A stretch of 64,000 nucleotides of DNA from positions 1 to 64,000 of the forward strand of contig CASDXO010000012.1 of assembly GCA_949285135.1 (NCBI GenBank), given 5' to 3'. A program made the position numbers and the translations under genes. Below are positions 18,357-26,800 of this stretch, piece by piece. The first letter of the stretch is position 1. Every line of letters begins with the position of its first letter. Origin of the DNA: an uncultured Phascolarctobacterium sp. (GTDB lineage Bacteria > Bacillota > Negativicutes > Acidaminococcales > Acidaminococcaceae). Below the pieces are notes generated by a model, which was given only the letters and a program-made list of their open reading frames with translations, was not told the DNA's origin and did not search any database.

Positions 18357-19554
18357 AATATTATTAATAAGGAGACTGCTGACAGGCAGACCCTTACAGA
18401 ATCTTTTAGCTGTTATTGTCATGGCTGTCAGTGTGGCGTTAGCTATAGGAATGATTTTAATGTCTGCTGGATTACATGGCAGCTTAGTCCAGGCTGGAAA
18501 AAATTTTCCGATGATTATGGGAGCTAAAGGAAGCCCTAATCAGCTGGTTTTAAACAGCGTGTTTTTGAAAGATCAGCCTATTGGCAATTTCAGTTATGCC
18601 AAAGTGCTTGAGTTAAGACAAAACAGGAATGTTGAGCAGGCGATACCTTTAGGCTTTGGTGACAATTACAGGGGATTTCGTCTTGTTGGTACGGAAAAGG
18701 AAATTTTTTCGTTTCATGGGATAGGAAAAGGCAGTAACAACTGGCTGCAATTATCTGAAGGAAAAATTTTTGAACAACCTTTTGAAGCAGTTATTGGTGC
18801 AGAAACCGCAGCCAAAACAGGACTGAAAATAGGTGATACGTTTGCATCTGTACATGGTGTAACGGCAACAGCCAACAGCAAGTCTCATAGCGAAAAATAT
18901 AAAGTTGTTGGTATTTTAAAGCCGGTACAGGGGCCGTATGACAGTGCTGTATTTGTAAGTATGGAAAGTATCTGGCATCAGCATAATCATGGCAGCATTA
19001 ATAAAACAGAAGATAAAACGCAGCAGGAAGTAACTTCTGTTCTGATAAGGCCATCCGGTTATGCACAGTCCATGCAACTGGCTGCACAATACAGCAAAGA
19101 CAGAGGTGTACAGATTATCTTTCCGTCTAAGACGATTATTGAATTATTTTCTGTTATCGGCAACATTGAAAAGGTAATGCAGATTTTTACAGCAGCAGTC
19201 TTACTCATGGCTTTATTGATTATTGGAAGCTCTTTATATTGGTTTGTCGTGGGAAGTGCTTACGAACAAGGAATTATGCGTTCTTTAGGGGCGACCGCTA
19301 AACAAATTATGTATTTGTATTTTAAACTTGGCATAACACTTGTCAGCATCGGTACTTTACTGGGATTAGTACTGGGGCATGGTGTATTTCAATTTATCAG
19401 CTATCTTTTGCAGGACAAAGTGGGCTTGTATATGCAGGTTGGCTTCATACCGGAAGAAGCTGTTTTGCTGGCAGCTGTATTTGTTTTTGGTGCAGTATGC
19501 AGTATCATTCCGGCATATCTTTCTGGTCGCAAAGATATAGTAGAATCTTTATAA
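18349..19554 (+). CDS. FtsX-like ABC permease
   Basis: 401 residues with the MacB/LolC layout: one N-terminal span (about 18-40), a long extracytoplasmic domain, then three C-terminal spans (about 282-305, 325-350, 365-390). With the overlapping ATPase it forms a MacB/LolCDE-type unit, likely acting on an envelope substrate together with the exported protein encoded upstream. It overlaps the ATPase gene by 8 bases. Confidence 0.88.
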   Translation: MSEILLIRRLLTGRPLQNLLAVIVMAVSVALAIGMILMSAGLHGSLVQAGKNFPMIMGAKGSPNQLVLNSVFLKDQPIGNFSYAKVLELRQNRNVEQAIPLGFGDNYRGFRLVGTEKEIFSFHGIGKGSNNWLQLSEGKIFEQPFEAVIGAETAAKTGLKIGDTFASVHGVTATANSKSHSEKYKVVGILKPVQGPYDSAVFVSMESIWHQHNHGSINKTEDKTQQEVTSVLIRPSGYAQSMQLAAQYSKDRGVQIIFPSKTIIELFSVIGNIEKVMQIFTAAVLLMALLIIGSSLYWFVVGSAYEQGIMRSLGATAKQIMYLYFKLGITLVSIGTLLGLVLGHGVFQFISYLLQDKVGLYMQVGFIPEEAVLLAAVFVFGAVCSIIPAYLSGRKDIVESL

Positions 19555-19585
19555 GATAAATTTATTATCATCGGGCAGAGAAGTC

Positions 19586-19819
19586 TTACTTTTCAATAAA
19601 CCATTTACCTTCTTCATCAAAGATAGCCACTTCTTTTCCGTAGATTTTACAGATATACCTGGTACCGATACCGCCACATCTTAGTGCGGCAGCCTGTCTT
19701 ACATCCAGTACCTTATCAATAGAGAATTTGCGGCCGTCATCCCAAAGTATAGTCTTTGGAACAGCACGGCCGTCTTTTTTATGTTCAACAATAATATCAA
19801 GTTCTATTTTCTCAAGCAT
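19586..19819 (-). CDS. Small conserved protein following the Y-family polymerase
   Basis: 77 residues, beta-rich pattern (LDIIVEHKKDGRAVPKTILW, GTRYICKIYGKEVAIF, KWFIEK). I recognise it only as a small protein often found beside UmuC/DinB genes in Firmicutes; its function is unknown. ATG 19819 has GAGAGGT 8 bases upstream, and the gene begins 12 bases after the polymerase stop, so it is co-transcribed with it. Confidence 0.6.
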   Translation of the reverse strand: MLEKIELDIIVEHKKDGRAVPKTILWDDGRKFSIDKVLDVRQAAALRCGGIGTRYICKIYGKEVAIFDEEGKWFIEK

Positions 19820-19831
19820 TACAAGCACCTC

Positions 19832-21076
19832 TCAGCGGAAAAAAGAAACAGGATGGATAGTATGATCCTCTTTGGGATTAAAGCCTGTCAGCTTGTTGTC
19901 CAGCAGATAAGAAGCCTTGATTACTGCCGCATGACCAAACCGTCTGCGCAGGCAGTCTATCGTATGAGCAAGGTTTTCCTGCGCCAGAAGCTTCTCATTA
20001 TCTTCAAACAGCGACAGCTCCACATAATCCTTCTCCGTAACCATGTCAACAGCACGCAGACTGATACTGCGTATAGGCCTTGGCCATGTATAGAAGCCGA
20101 TAAATAACTCCATAGCAGCTTTTAAAATATCATCACTAAGGTAGGTTGCCTTAGTGATTTTCTTTTGTCTGGAGCAGGATTGCAGCATATTATCACGTAC
20201 ATGAATCTGGATGCCGGTAGCCTTCAGACCATAATCACGCAGACGTGCGGCAATAGACTCAGCCAGCACAGTAAACACCAGCCTTACATCCTCATTATCT
20301 GTTAAATCCCTGGGGCAGGTAGTACCGTTGCCGATACTTTTGACAGCGGATGACTCATTAAGCTTGCGTACCGGGGAGGTATCACGACCATTAGCAAAGA
20401 GCCACAGAACATCGCCCCATTTACCTAAAACAGAATGCAGGACTTCCGTATCACAAGTGGCAAGATTACCGATAGTCATAACACCGATATTATGCAGCTT
20501 TTTAAGTGTAGACCTGCCGACATACAGTAAATCCTCAACTGGTAAAGGCCAGATAATATCTTTATATCTGTCTTTTGGAATAAGAGTTACAGCATCAGGC
20601 TTTTTCAAATCAGAACCGAGTTTCGCAAAAACCTTATTAAAAGATACACCTATACTTACAGTGATACCCAGTTCCTCACGGATACGCAATCTTATAGAAT
20701 TAGCAATACTGCTGCCATCACCAAAGAGAGCAGCAGAACCGCTGACATCAATCCAGTTTTCGTCAATACCGAAAGGTTCCACTTGGTCAGTATAATCATA
20801 GAGAATCTTGCGGGCCAGTCGGGAAAACTTGAGATACTTACGAAAATCAGGCGGAACAGTAACAAGATTAGGAGCTTTAAGCTGTGCCTGCCATAGAGCT
20901 TCGCCGGTTTTAACACCTAGCTTCTTAGCCAGCATATTCTTAGCGAGGATGATACCATGTCTGTTAGCCGGATCACCGGCAACAGCGACAGGAAGATGTC
21001 TAATCTCAGGACGATACAGACATTCTACGGAAGCATAGAAGTTATTCATATCAATATGGAGAATAGTACGACTCAT
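19832..21076 (-). CDS. dinB: Y-family translesion DNA polymerase (DinB/Pol IV-UmuC type)
   Basis: Error-prone polymerase that copies damaged templates. 414 residues; metal-binding Asp 9 in HIDMNNFYASVE and Asp-Glu at 105-106 in FGIDENWIDVS, a helix-hairpin-helix thumb region (VEDLLYVGRSTLKKLHNIGV) and a C-terminal little finger. A LexA-box-like site lies 20-33 bases upstream. The 54 bases at 20115-20168 include a perfect 10 bp inverted repeat and recur as a fragment at 607-660. Confidence 0.9.
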   Translation of the reverse strand: MSRTILHIDMNNFYASVECLYRPEIRHLPVAVAGDPANRHGIILAKNMLAKKLGVKTGEALWQAQLKAPNLVTVPPDFRKYLKFSRLARKILYDYTDQVEPFGIDENWIDVSGSAALFGDGSSIANSIRLRIREELGITVSIGVSFNKVFAKLGSDLKKPDAVTLIPKDRYKDIIWPLPVEDLLYVGRSTLKKLHNIGVMTIGNLATCDTEVLHSVLGKWGDVLWLFANGRDTSPVRKLNESSAVKSIGNGTTCPRDLTDNEDVRLVFTVLAESIAARLRDYGLKATGIQIHVRDNMLQSCSRQKKITKATYLSDDILKAAMELFIGFYTWPRPIRSISLRAVDMVTEKDYVELSLFEDNEKLLAQENLAHTIDCLRRRFGHAAVIKASYLLDNKLTGFNPKEDHTIHPVSFFR

Positions 21077-21095
21077 CTTATCACCTCACTAAAAA

Positions 21096-21109
21096 CGAAC
21101 ACAAGTTTT
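21096..21109 (-). promoter_or_regulatory. LexA-box-like operator of the polymerase gene
   Basis: CGAAC-ACAA-GTTTT fits the Firmicute LexA consensus CGAAC-N4-GTTYG except at the last base. It sits just upstream of the minus-strand polymerase start. A second half-site (GTTCG, 21126-21130) is nearby. SOS control is inferred. Confidence 0.55.
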
Positions 21110-21244
21110 AAAGAAAGTATACTATGTTCGATAAAATAAAGCAAGTGATAAATATTTACTAAGTCATAAATTAAAGGGCAGATTAGATTAAATTTTGCTA
21201 TACTAAATATAAAAATAGAAGTTCTGCATTGTGGAGTGTTTATA

Positions 21245-22114
21245 ATGATTGACAAAGATGAATTTGATTATTTTATAAAAAAGAATTTGCTTGATGTGCT
21301 TGGTAATTACTCTTTTGGCTATGAAATAGCTGGTAGGCCTTATGATGTTTACTATAGCAGAGAAGCTTATAAGAAATTTATTGCTGAAATGCAGAGTACC
21401 AAATACAATAAATTTTATGACCAGTATAATCGTGGTCAGGGCAGTGAATTAATAGAGAAAGATAATAAGCCGCCAAAGATGGCAAGTGTTGCTTCATCCT
21501 CAAGATTTTGTTATTTGGCATTAAGAGATGGCTGTAAACAATTTGGTAATAGTGCGAATATAATCTTTGAACATGGCTGCAAGATTAATGGAGTACGTGG
21601 TACGGGAGCACAATTAGATGCTTATCTCCCAGAAGAAAATATTTATTTTGAAGTAAAATGTCATGAGATTTTTGGTTATCATAAAACCAGTTTATCTAAA
21701 AGCTACTGGAAGTTACTTTATGGACAGGAAAATGATTTTTGCTTTCCTCATGCCGAATGTCCGCAAATCACTAAGTTTCAATTTAAATTAAGTGATTTTG
21801 GTATTAATAAAAGAAAGGCAAGATTTGATGTTAAACAGCTTTTATGCCATCTTTTAGGTATAGCTTCGCAAAAAGTTAAGAATACACCAGCTAAATTGGT
21901 ATTTTTATTTTTTAAACCCAAGATGGATTTAGAAAGTGAACAAAAACAGGTTGATGCAGTATTTGAAGAACTTAAAGATGAAATAAAGAATATCTTTTCC
22001 AGCCAACCGATACAGAATTTTACAAGCAAGAATAATATTAAATTATCAGCTATAGCTGAATATTCCAAAGTTATGGAGCCGTTAAGCAAAGAAAATATAA
22101 TCATTTTATTTTAA
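21245..22114 (+). CDS. PD-(D/E)XK nuclease-like protein at the head of the restriction locus
   Basis: 289 residues. GAQLDAYLPEENIYFEVKCHE gives Asp 125 and Glu 136-Val-Lys 138, the catalytic layout of PD-(D/E)XK nucleases. The overall look fits the PGN_0703-type putative restriction endonucleases. ATG 21245 is chosen because TGGAG lies 8 bases upstream. It runs in the same direction as hsdM-S-R. It may be an extra nuclease of the restriction island or a stand-alone defence nuclease. Confidence 0.6.
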   Translation: MIDKDEFDYFIKKNLLDVLGNYSFGYEIAGRPYDVYYSREAYKKFIAEMQSTKYNKFYDQYNRGQGSELIEKDNKPPKMASVASSSRFCYLALRDGCKQFGNSANIIFEHGCKINGVRGTGAQLDAYLPEENIYFEVKCHEIFGYHKTSLSKSYWKLLYGQENDFCFPHAECPQITKFQFKLSDFGINKRKARFDVKQLLCHLLGIASQKVKNTPAKLVFLFFKPKMDLESEQKQVDAVFEELKDEIKNIFSSQPIQNFTSKNNIKLSAIAEYSKVMEPLSKENIIILF

Positions 22115-22168
22115 ATTTAAGCAATATAACAGCGTTTTGCTGTTCGAGGTCATAAAGAAGGAGAGAAT

Positions 22169-22738
22169 ATGATTGAAAAAACAGTAAAAGAAATCAGGGC
22201 AGCCCTTGATAACAGACTGTATTTTATTGCTCTTATGAGTGCACTGACTTTACCAGATATTTGTGGTAAAGCAGAATATCCGAATGAAAAATCTACTGGT
22301 AATAGATATAGAAAATGGCTCAATCAATATGTCAACAGCAGAGAATTTGGTAAATATGAATATCCTGCTATAGAAGGTCTTGAAGCAGAGATAATATATA
22401 AATTGCGTTGTAATCTTCTGCATCAGGGAACTCCAAATGTTGAGGAAAGTTTTGCGGATATCGATTATTTTGAATTAGTTAAAGTTGATCCACGTAGTTG
22501 CCATCAGTTTCAATATTCCATAGGGAATAAGCTCGAAAAAATAGATGGGGTGGAACAGGTTACAGCAAAGATAATAAGCATAAATATTGCTTCGTTATGT
22601 CATTTGCTTTGCGATAGTGCGGAGCTGTATTATATAAATAATAAAGAAAAGTTTGGATTTATACGATATAATTTAGTTGATATTGATTATCATACACGAA
22701 ATATATTCAAACTGAATTTTAACAAATTTGATGAATAA
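22169..22738 (+). CDS. Uncharacterised protein with a HEPN-like R-x4-H motif
   Basis: 189 residues, mostly helical. LRCNLLHQG places Arg 80 and His 85, an R-x4-H motif like that of HEPN ribonucleases, in a helix after a long charged stretch. It also has LMSALTLPDICGKAEYPNEK. The start has AAGGAGAG upstream. It is 12 bases before hsdM, so probably co-transcribed. HEPN membership is suggested by one motif only. Confidence 0.5.
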   Translation: MIEKTVKEIRAALDNRLYFIALMSALTLPDICGKAEYPNEKSTGNRYRKWLNQYVNSREFGKYEYPAIEGLEAEIIYKLRCNLLHQGTPNVEESFADIDYFELVKVDPRSCHQFQYSIGNKLEKIDGVEQVTAKIISINIASLCHLLCDSAELYYINNKEKFGFIRYNLVDIDYHTRNIFKLNFNKFDE

Positions 22739-22750
22739 CAGGAGATTATT

Positions 22751-24763
22751 ATGATAAATATACGCAAACTGGAAGCTGAGTTGTGGGAATCTGCCGATTT
22801 ACTCAGAGCAGGCTCCAAATTGACCTCTAATCAATACTGCATGCCTGTTTTAGGACTTATTTTTTTACGCTACGCTTACAGCCGTTTTAAACTGGTAGAA
22901 GCGGAAATTTTGAAAGACCGCCCAGTGCGTGGTGGACGAGTAAGACCGGTAAGTGAAAGTGATTTTATTGCCCGCAGTGCATTGTATCTTCCTCGTGAAG
23001 CGCAATACTCTTATCTGGTAAACTTGCCGGAAAATATTGCTGCTGCCGGATTGACTAACAGCAATGGGGAAGTAATGAACAGTCTGGGCGAAGTAGTAAA
23101 TAATGCTATGACTTTATTGGAGCAGCAAAGTGAGCAGCTTTCCGGTGTACTGCCAAAAGAATACACCATGTTTTCAGATGAACTTCTGGCAGAACTGCTG
23201 CGTATTTTTAATAACAGTGCTTTGGACGAAGTTGGCGGCGATATTGTGGGCCGCATTTATGAATACTTCCTCAATAAATTTGCTAAAAATATAGCACAGG
23301 ACGATGGTGTATTCTTTACACCCAAGTCATTGGTTAAAATGATAGTAAATGTACTGGAACCTGAGCGAGGTATATTGCTTGATCCTGCCTGTGGCAGCGG
23401 TGGTATGTTTGTACAGACTGGTGATTTTGTGGAACAGACTGGACTGCGTGCCAATAACTCCATGACCTTTTACGGACAGGAAAAAGTGGCTTATAATGCC
23501 CAACTGTGTCTGATGAATTTGGCAGTACATGGTTTGTCCGGCTCTATCAAATCTGGTGACGAAGCAAATACTTTCTATTATGATGCCCATAATCTGGAAG
23601 GACGCTGTGATTATGTCATGGCTAATCCGCCCTTTAATGTGGACAAGGTAAAAGCTGAATCGGCGCAAAGTGCTGGACGTTTGCCTTTTGGACTACCTTC
23701 TGTAAATAAAAATAAAGAATTTGGCAACGCCAATTATCTGTGGATTTCCTATTTCTATGCCTATCTGAACGAACACGGCAGAGCAGGATTCGTTATGGCT
23801 TCATCTGCTACAGACAGCCAGAGTAAAGATGTGGACATCCGCCGACAGTTAGTAGAAACCGGACATGTAGACGTAATGGTCAGTGTAGGCAATAACTTTT
23901 TCTATACTAGAAGTTTGCCTTGCAGTTTATGGTTTTTTGATAAAGGTAAGCAAGAGCCGCTGCGAGACAAGGTATTGTTTATTGATGCCCGCAACTACTA
24001 CACAGTAGTAGACCGCACGCTTAATGAATGGAGCCAGTGGCAGCTGAAAAATCTGAATGCCATTGTGTGGCTGTATCGTGGTGAAAAAGAAAAATACAGC
24101 AACCTGCTGACAGACTATCAGCAGAATACTGGTACTATGCTGAATGATATTTACAATATTGACCAGTGCTTTGATATACGTCTTGGAGAAGACAAACTGG
24201 CGGAGATTAAAGCAAAAGCTGCCGCTCTGCAGCCTATGAACTTTGCTGATGAATTGCAGTCATTACATGCTTTGCGGAATGGATTAAATGAATTAAAAAC
24301 CATGGCAAATGAAACTGTCAAAGAAGTTATTGCAAACTATGAAAGCATGACTAAAAGTGATTACAAAGCTTTGCAGGCACAGATTAAGGAAATAAACGGA
24401 TTTACTTTAGGTACTGTCGCGACAGTAAAAAAAGTGCTTAATAACAGTGCAGCTGAAGCAGCAGCTAAGATTGATGAACTGCTGACTGTACTTGAAGAAG
24501 CTGAGTGGCTGTATGAAAAATTTGGTACTGGTGAATATGTTGATATTGCCGGATTATGTAAGATTGCCAGCGTGGAAGAAATTAAGGAGAAAAACTATTC
24601 TCTTACTCCCGGTGCTTATGTTGGTGTAGCTGCTGAAGAAGATGACGGCGTAGATTTCAAAGAGCGCATGACAGAAATTCATAAAGAACTGCTGGAACTG
24701 CAAGCAGAATCCGACAGATTGATGCAGACCATTTCCAAGAATTGGGAGGAATTGGGACTGTGA
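22751..24763 (+). CDS. hsdM: Type I restriction-modification methyltransferase HsdM
   Basis: N6-adenine methylase subunit. 670 residues: an N-terminal helical HsdM domain, the SAM motif LDPACGSGGMFVQ (near residue 212), the catalytic NPPF motif (MANPPFNV, near 296) and a long helical C-terminal extension. It is longer than the E. coli type IA HsdM. The ribosome site CAGGAG precedes ATG 22751. Its stop overlaps the hsdS start. Confidence 0.95.
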   Translation: MINIRKLEAELWESADLLRAGSKLTSNQYCMPVLGLIFLRYAYSRFKLVEAEILKDRPVRGGRVRPVSESDFIARSALYLPREAQYSYLVNLPENIAAAGLTNSNGEVMNSLGEVVNNAMTLLEQQSEQLSGVLPKEYTMFSDELLAELLRIFNNSALDEVGGDIVGRIYEYFLNKFAKNIAQDDGVFFTPKSLVKMIVNVLEPERGILLDPACGSGGMFVQTGDFVEQTGLRANNSMTFYGQEKVAYNAQLCLMNLAVHGLSGSIKSGDEANTFYYDAHNLEGRCDYVMANPPFNVDKVKAESAQSAGRLPFGLPSVNKNKEFGNANYLWISYFYAYLNEHGRAGFVMASSATDSQSKDVDIRRQLVETGHVDVMVSVGNNFFYTRSLPCSLWFFDKGKQEPLRDKVLFIDARNYYTVVDRTLNEWSQWQLKNLNAIVWLYRGEKEKYSNLLTDYQQNTGTMLNDIYNIDQCFDIRLGEDKLAEIKAKAAALQPMNFADELQSLHALRNGLNELKTMANETVKEVIANYESMTKSDYKALQAQIKEINGFTLGTVATVKKVLNNSAAEAAAKIDELLTVLEEAEWLYEKFGTGEYVDIAGLCKIASVEEIKEKNYSLTPGAYVGVAAEEDDGVDFKERMTEIHKELLELQAESDRLMQTISKNWEELGL

Positions 24764-25959
24764 GATGGGAAAAAGTAAAACTTGATAAACTTGGGAATAT
24801 TTCAAGAGGGAGATCCAAGCATAGACCAAGAAATGATACCAAGTTATTTGGCGGAGATTATCCGTTTATACAGACTGCGGATGTAAAGAAGGCTAATTTT
24901 TATATTAAAGAATATTCTGAGACCTATAACGAATTAGGATTAGAACAGAGTAAGCTATGGGATATTGGTACATTGTGCATAACTATTGCAGCTAATATTG
25001 CAGATACAGGGATTTTGGGAATACCTGCATGTTTTCCTGATAGTATTATGGGGTTTGTTCCTTATGATAAAATTTCTGATGTGCGATTTGTTAAATATAG
25101 TTTTGACTTATTACAACGTGATTGTAAACAAATTTCACAAGGTACTGCTCAAGATAATTTATCTTGGGAAAAATTATCTACGATTGAATTTCCTTGTCCT
25201 CCTATCGAAACTCAACGCCGCATTGGCGATATTCTTTCCGCTTATGATGACCTTATTGAAAATAATCAAAAGCAGATTAAACTGCTGGAAGAAGCAGCGC
25301 AGCATTTATATAAGGAATGGTTTGTTGATTTGCGTTTTCCAGGATATGAGCAGACAAAGATTATTGACGGCGTACCGGAGGGATGGCGAAAGAAATTAGT
25401 TAAAGAACTTGGAACAGTGATTACAGGAAAAACTCCTTCGACAAATAAATCAGAGTATTATGGTGGAAATATTCCTTTTGTAACTATTCCAGATATGCAC
25501 CACAACATTTTTCCTTTAAATACAGAAAAGTGCTTGACTGCACAAGGAGCAGATAGTCAGAAAAATAAGTATATACCAAAAAATTCTGTAATGGTTTCTT
25601 GTATAGCTACGGTTGGATTGGTTAATATTGCAACTGAGGTATGCCAAACTAATCAACAAATAAATTCTGTGATTTTGAATAATAGGCATGACATATATCA
25701 TTTTTACTTTTCTATGCGGAATATTAGAAATCTATTAGATGGAATAGGCAGTAACGGTGCAACAATGACTAATGTAAATAAAACAAAATTTGAGAATATA
25801 GAAGTTTTGTATCCTACAAAAGAATATGTTGATAAATTTTATGAGATTTGTGAAGCGTACTTTAATAAAATACTTGTCTTAAGTAAAGCTAATCAGCGAT
25901 TAGTAAAAATTCGTGATTATTTGATTCCTAAGTTGATGAGTGGAAAAATAGAGGTATAA
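24760..25959 (+). CDS. hsdS: Type I restriction specificity subunit HsdS
   Basis: 399 residues with two target-recognition domains (about 5-150 and 215-345), each followed by a conserved helix (QRRIGDILSAYDDLIENNQK, then a divergent second copy). The first segment ends in AAQHLYKEWFVDLRFPGYE. I start at GTG 24760, overlapping the hsdM TGA, with GGGAGG 11 bases upstream. The recognised sequence cannot be read from the protein. Confidence 0.92.
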   Translation: MRWEKVKLDKLGNISRGRSKHRPRNDTKLFGGDYPFIQTADVKKANFYIKEYSETYNELGLEQSKLWDIGTLCITIAANIADTGILGIPACFPDSIMGFVPYDKISDVRFVKYSFDLLQRDCKQISQGTAQDNLSWEKLSTIEFPCPPIETQRRIGDILSAYDDLIENNQKQIKLLEEAAQHLYKEWFVDLRFPGYEQTKIIDGVPEGWRKKLVKELGTVITGKTPSTNKSEYYGGNIPFVTIPDMHHNIFPLNTEKCLTAQGADSQKNKYIPKNSVMVSCIATVGLVNIATEVCQTNQQINSVILNNRHDIYHFYFSMRNIRNLLDGIGSNGATMTNVNKTKFENIEVLYPTKEYVDKFYEICEAYFNKILVLSKANQRLVKIRDYLIPKLMSGKIEV

Positions 25960-25960
25960 G

Positions 25961-26782
25961 ATGGATTTGTTTTCACAGAGATATAGTTTAGCACCAATTA
26001 AAGAAATACAAATAAATGATATGGATACTGTATTATTCAATCGTTTATGGAATATTTTTTATAACGAAGAATGTTCTGACAATATTTTGGATAATTTGGG
26101 AGTAACAAATGCTGTAGAGTATTTATTGGACTGCTTTGGTTTTACGTATAAGAATCCTTATAATGTTATTAGAAAAAAAGAGAATATTAGAAAACTAAAA
26201 GAATTCCTGGATGATAGTGAGTGGTATGTAATCTATGACTGGCTTGAAAAATATGTAGATTATTTTAAGTCTGGCTCAGAACGTAATTATCTTGAAAATA
26301 AGATAAATAAAGTTTTAATTGAAGAAAAAGCAGGATATCGTATGATAGAGGGGCTGATTACTCCCATAACAAGTGAGTTAGAATTGAGTTCGCTAAGTAA
26401 ATCAATGTCTACAAAGTTTGAGCCTGTAAACACACATCTAAAAAAAGCTTTAGAGTTATATTCTAGACGTGAAAACCCTGACTATGAGAATTCTATTAAA
26501 GAATCTATTAGTGCGGTTGAGGCAATATGCTGCATTATTACAGGAACGAATGGTGCTCAGGCAACATTAGGTAAGGCACTGAAAAAGTTAAAAGATGCTG
26601 GTATTTACATACATCCGGCAATGGAGAGTGCATTTTCAACTTTATATGGGTATACATCTGATGAAAACGGTATTAGACATGGAGCAACTGCTATAAGTAA
26701 TGTAGAGCCAGAAGATGCGAAATTTATGTTGATATCGTGTTCTGCGTTTGTAAATTATTTAATTGAAAAATTAGCAAAATGA
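25961..26782 (+). CDS. AbiJ-NTD4/HEPN-like accessory protein inside the hsd operon
   Basis: 273 residues. The start MDLFSQRYSLAPIKEIQIND followed by FNRLWN resembles the AbiJ N-terminal domain 4 of abortive-infection proteins. The C-terminal half (SIKESISAVEAICCIITG, ATLGKALKKLKDAG, GYTSDENGIRHGA) resembles the HEPN-like end of such proteins. It sits one base after hsdS and before hsdR, a position where Abi-type genes are often inserted. It may guard or modulate the restriction system; this is inference. Confidence 0.65.
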   Translation: MDLFSQRYSLAPIKEIQINDMDTVLFNRLWNIFYNEECSDNILDNLGVTNAVEYLLDCFGFTYKNPYNVIRKKENIRKLKEFLDDSEWYVIYDWLEKYVDYFKSGSERNYLENKINKVLIEEKAGYRMIEGLITPITSELELSSLSKSMSTKFEPVNTHLKKALELYSRRENPDYENSIKESISAVEAICCIITGTNGAQATLGKALKKLKDAGIYIHPAMESAFSTLYGYTSDENGIRHGATAISNVEPEDAKFMLISCSAFVNYLIEKLAK

Positions 26783-26800
26783 TTTAAAGTAGGTGGTTTT

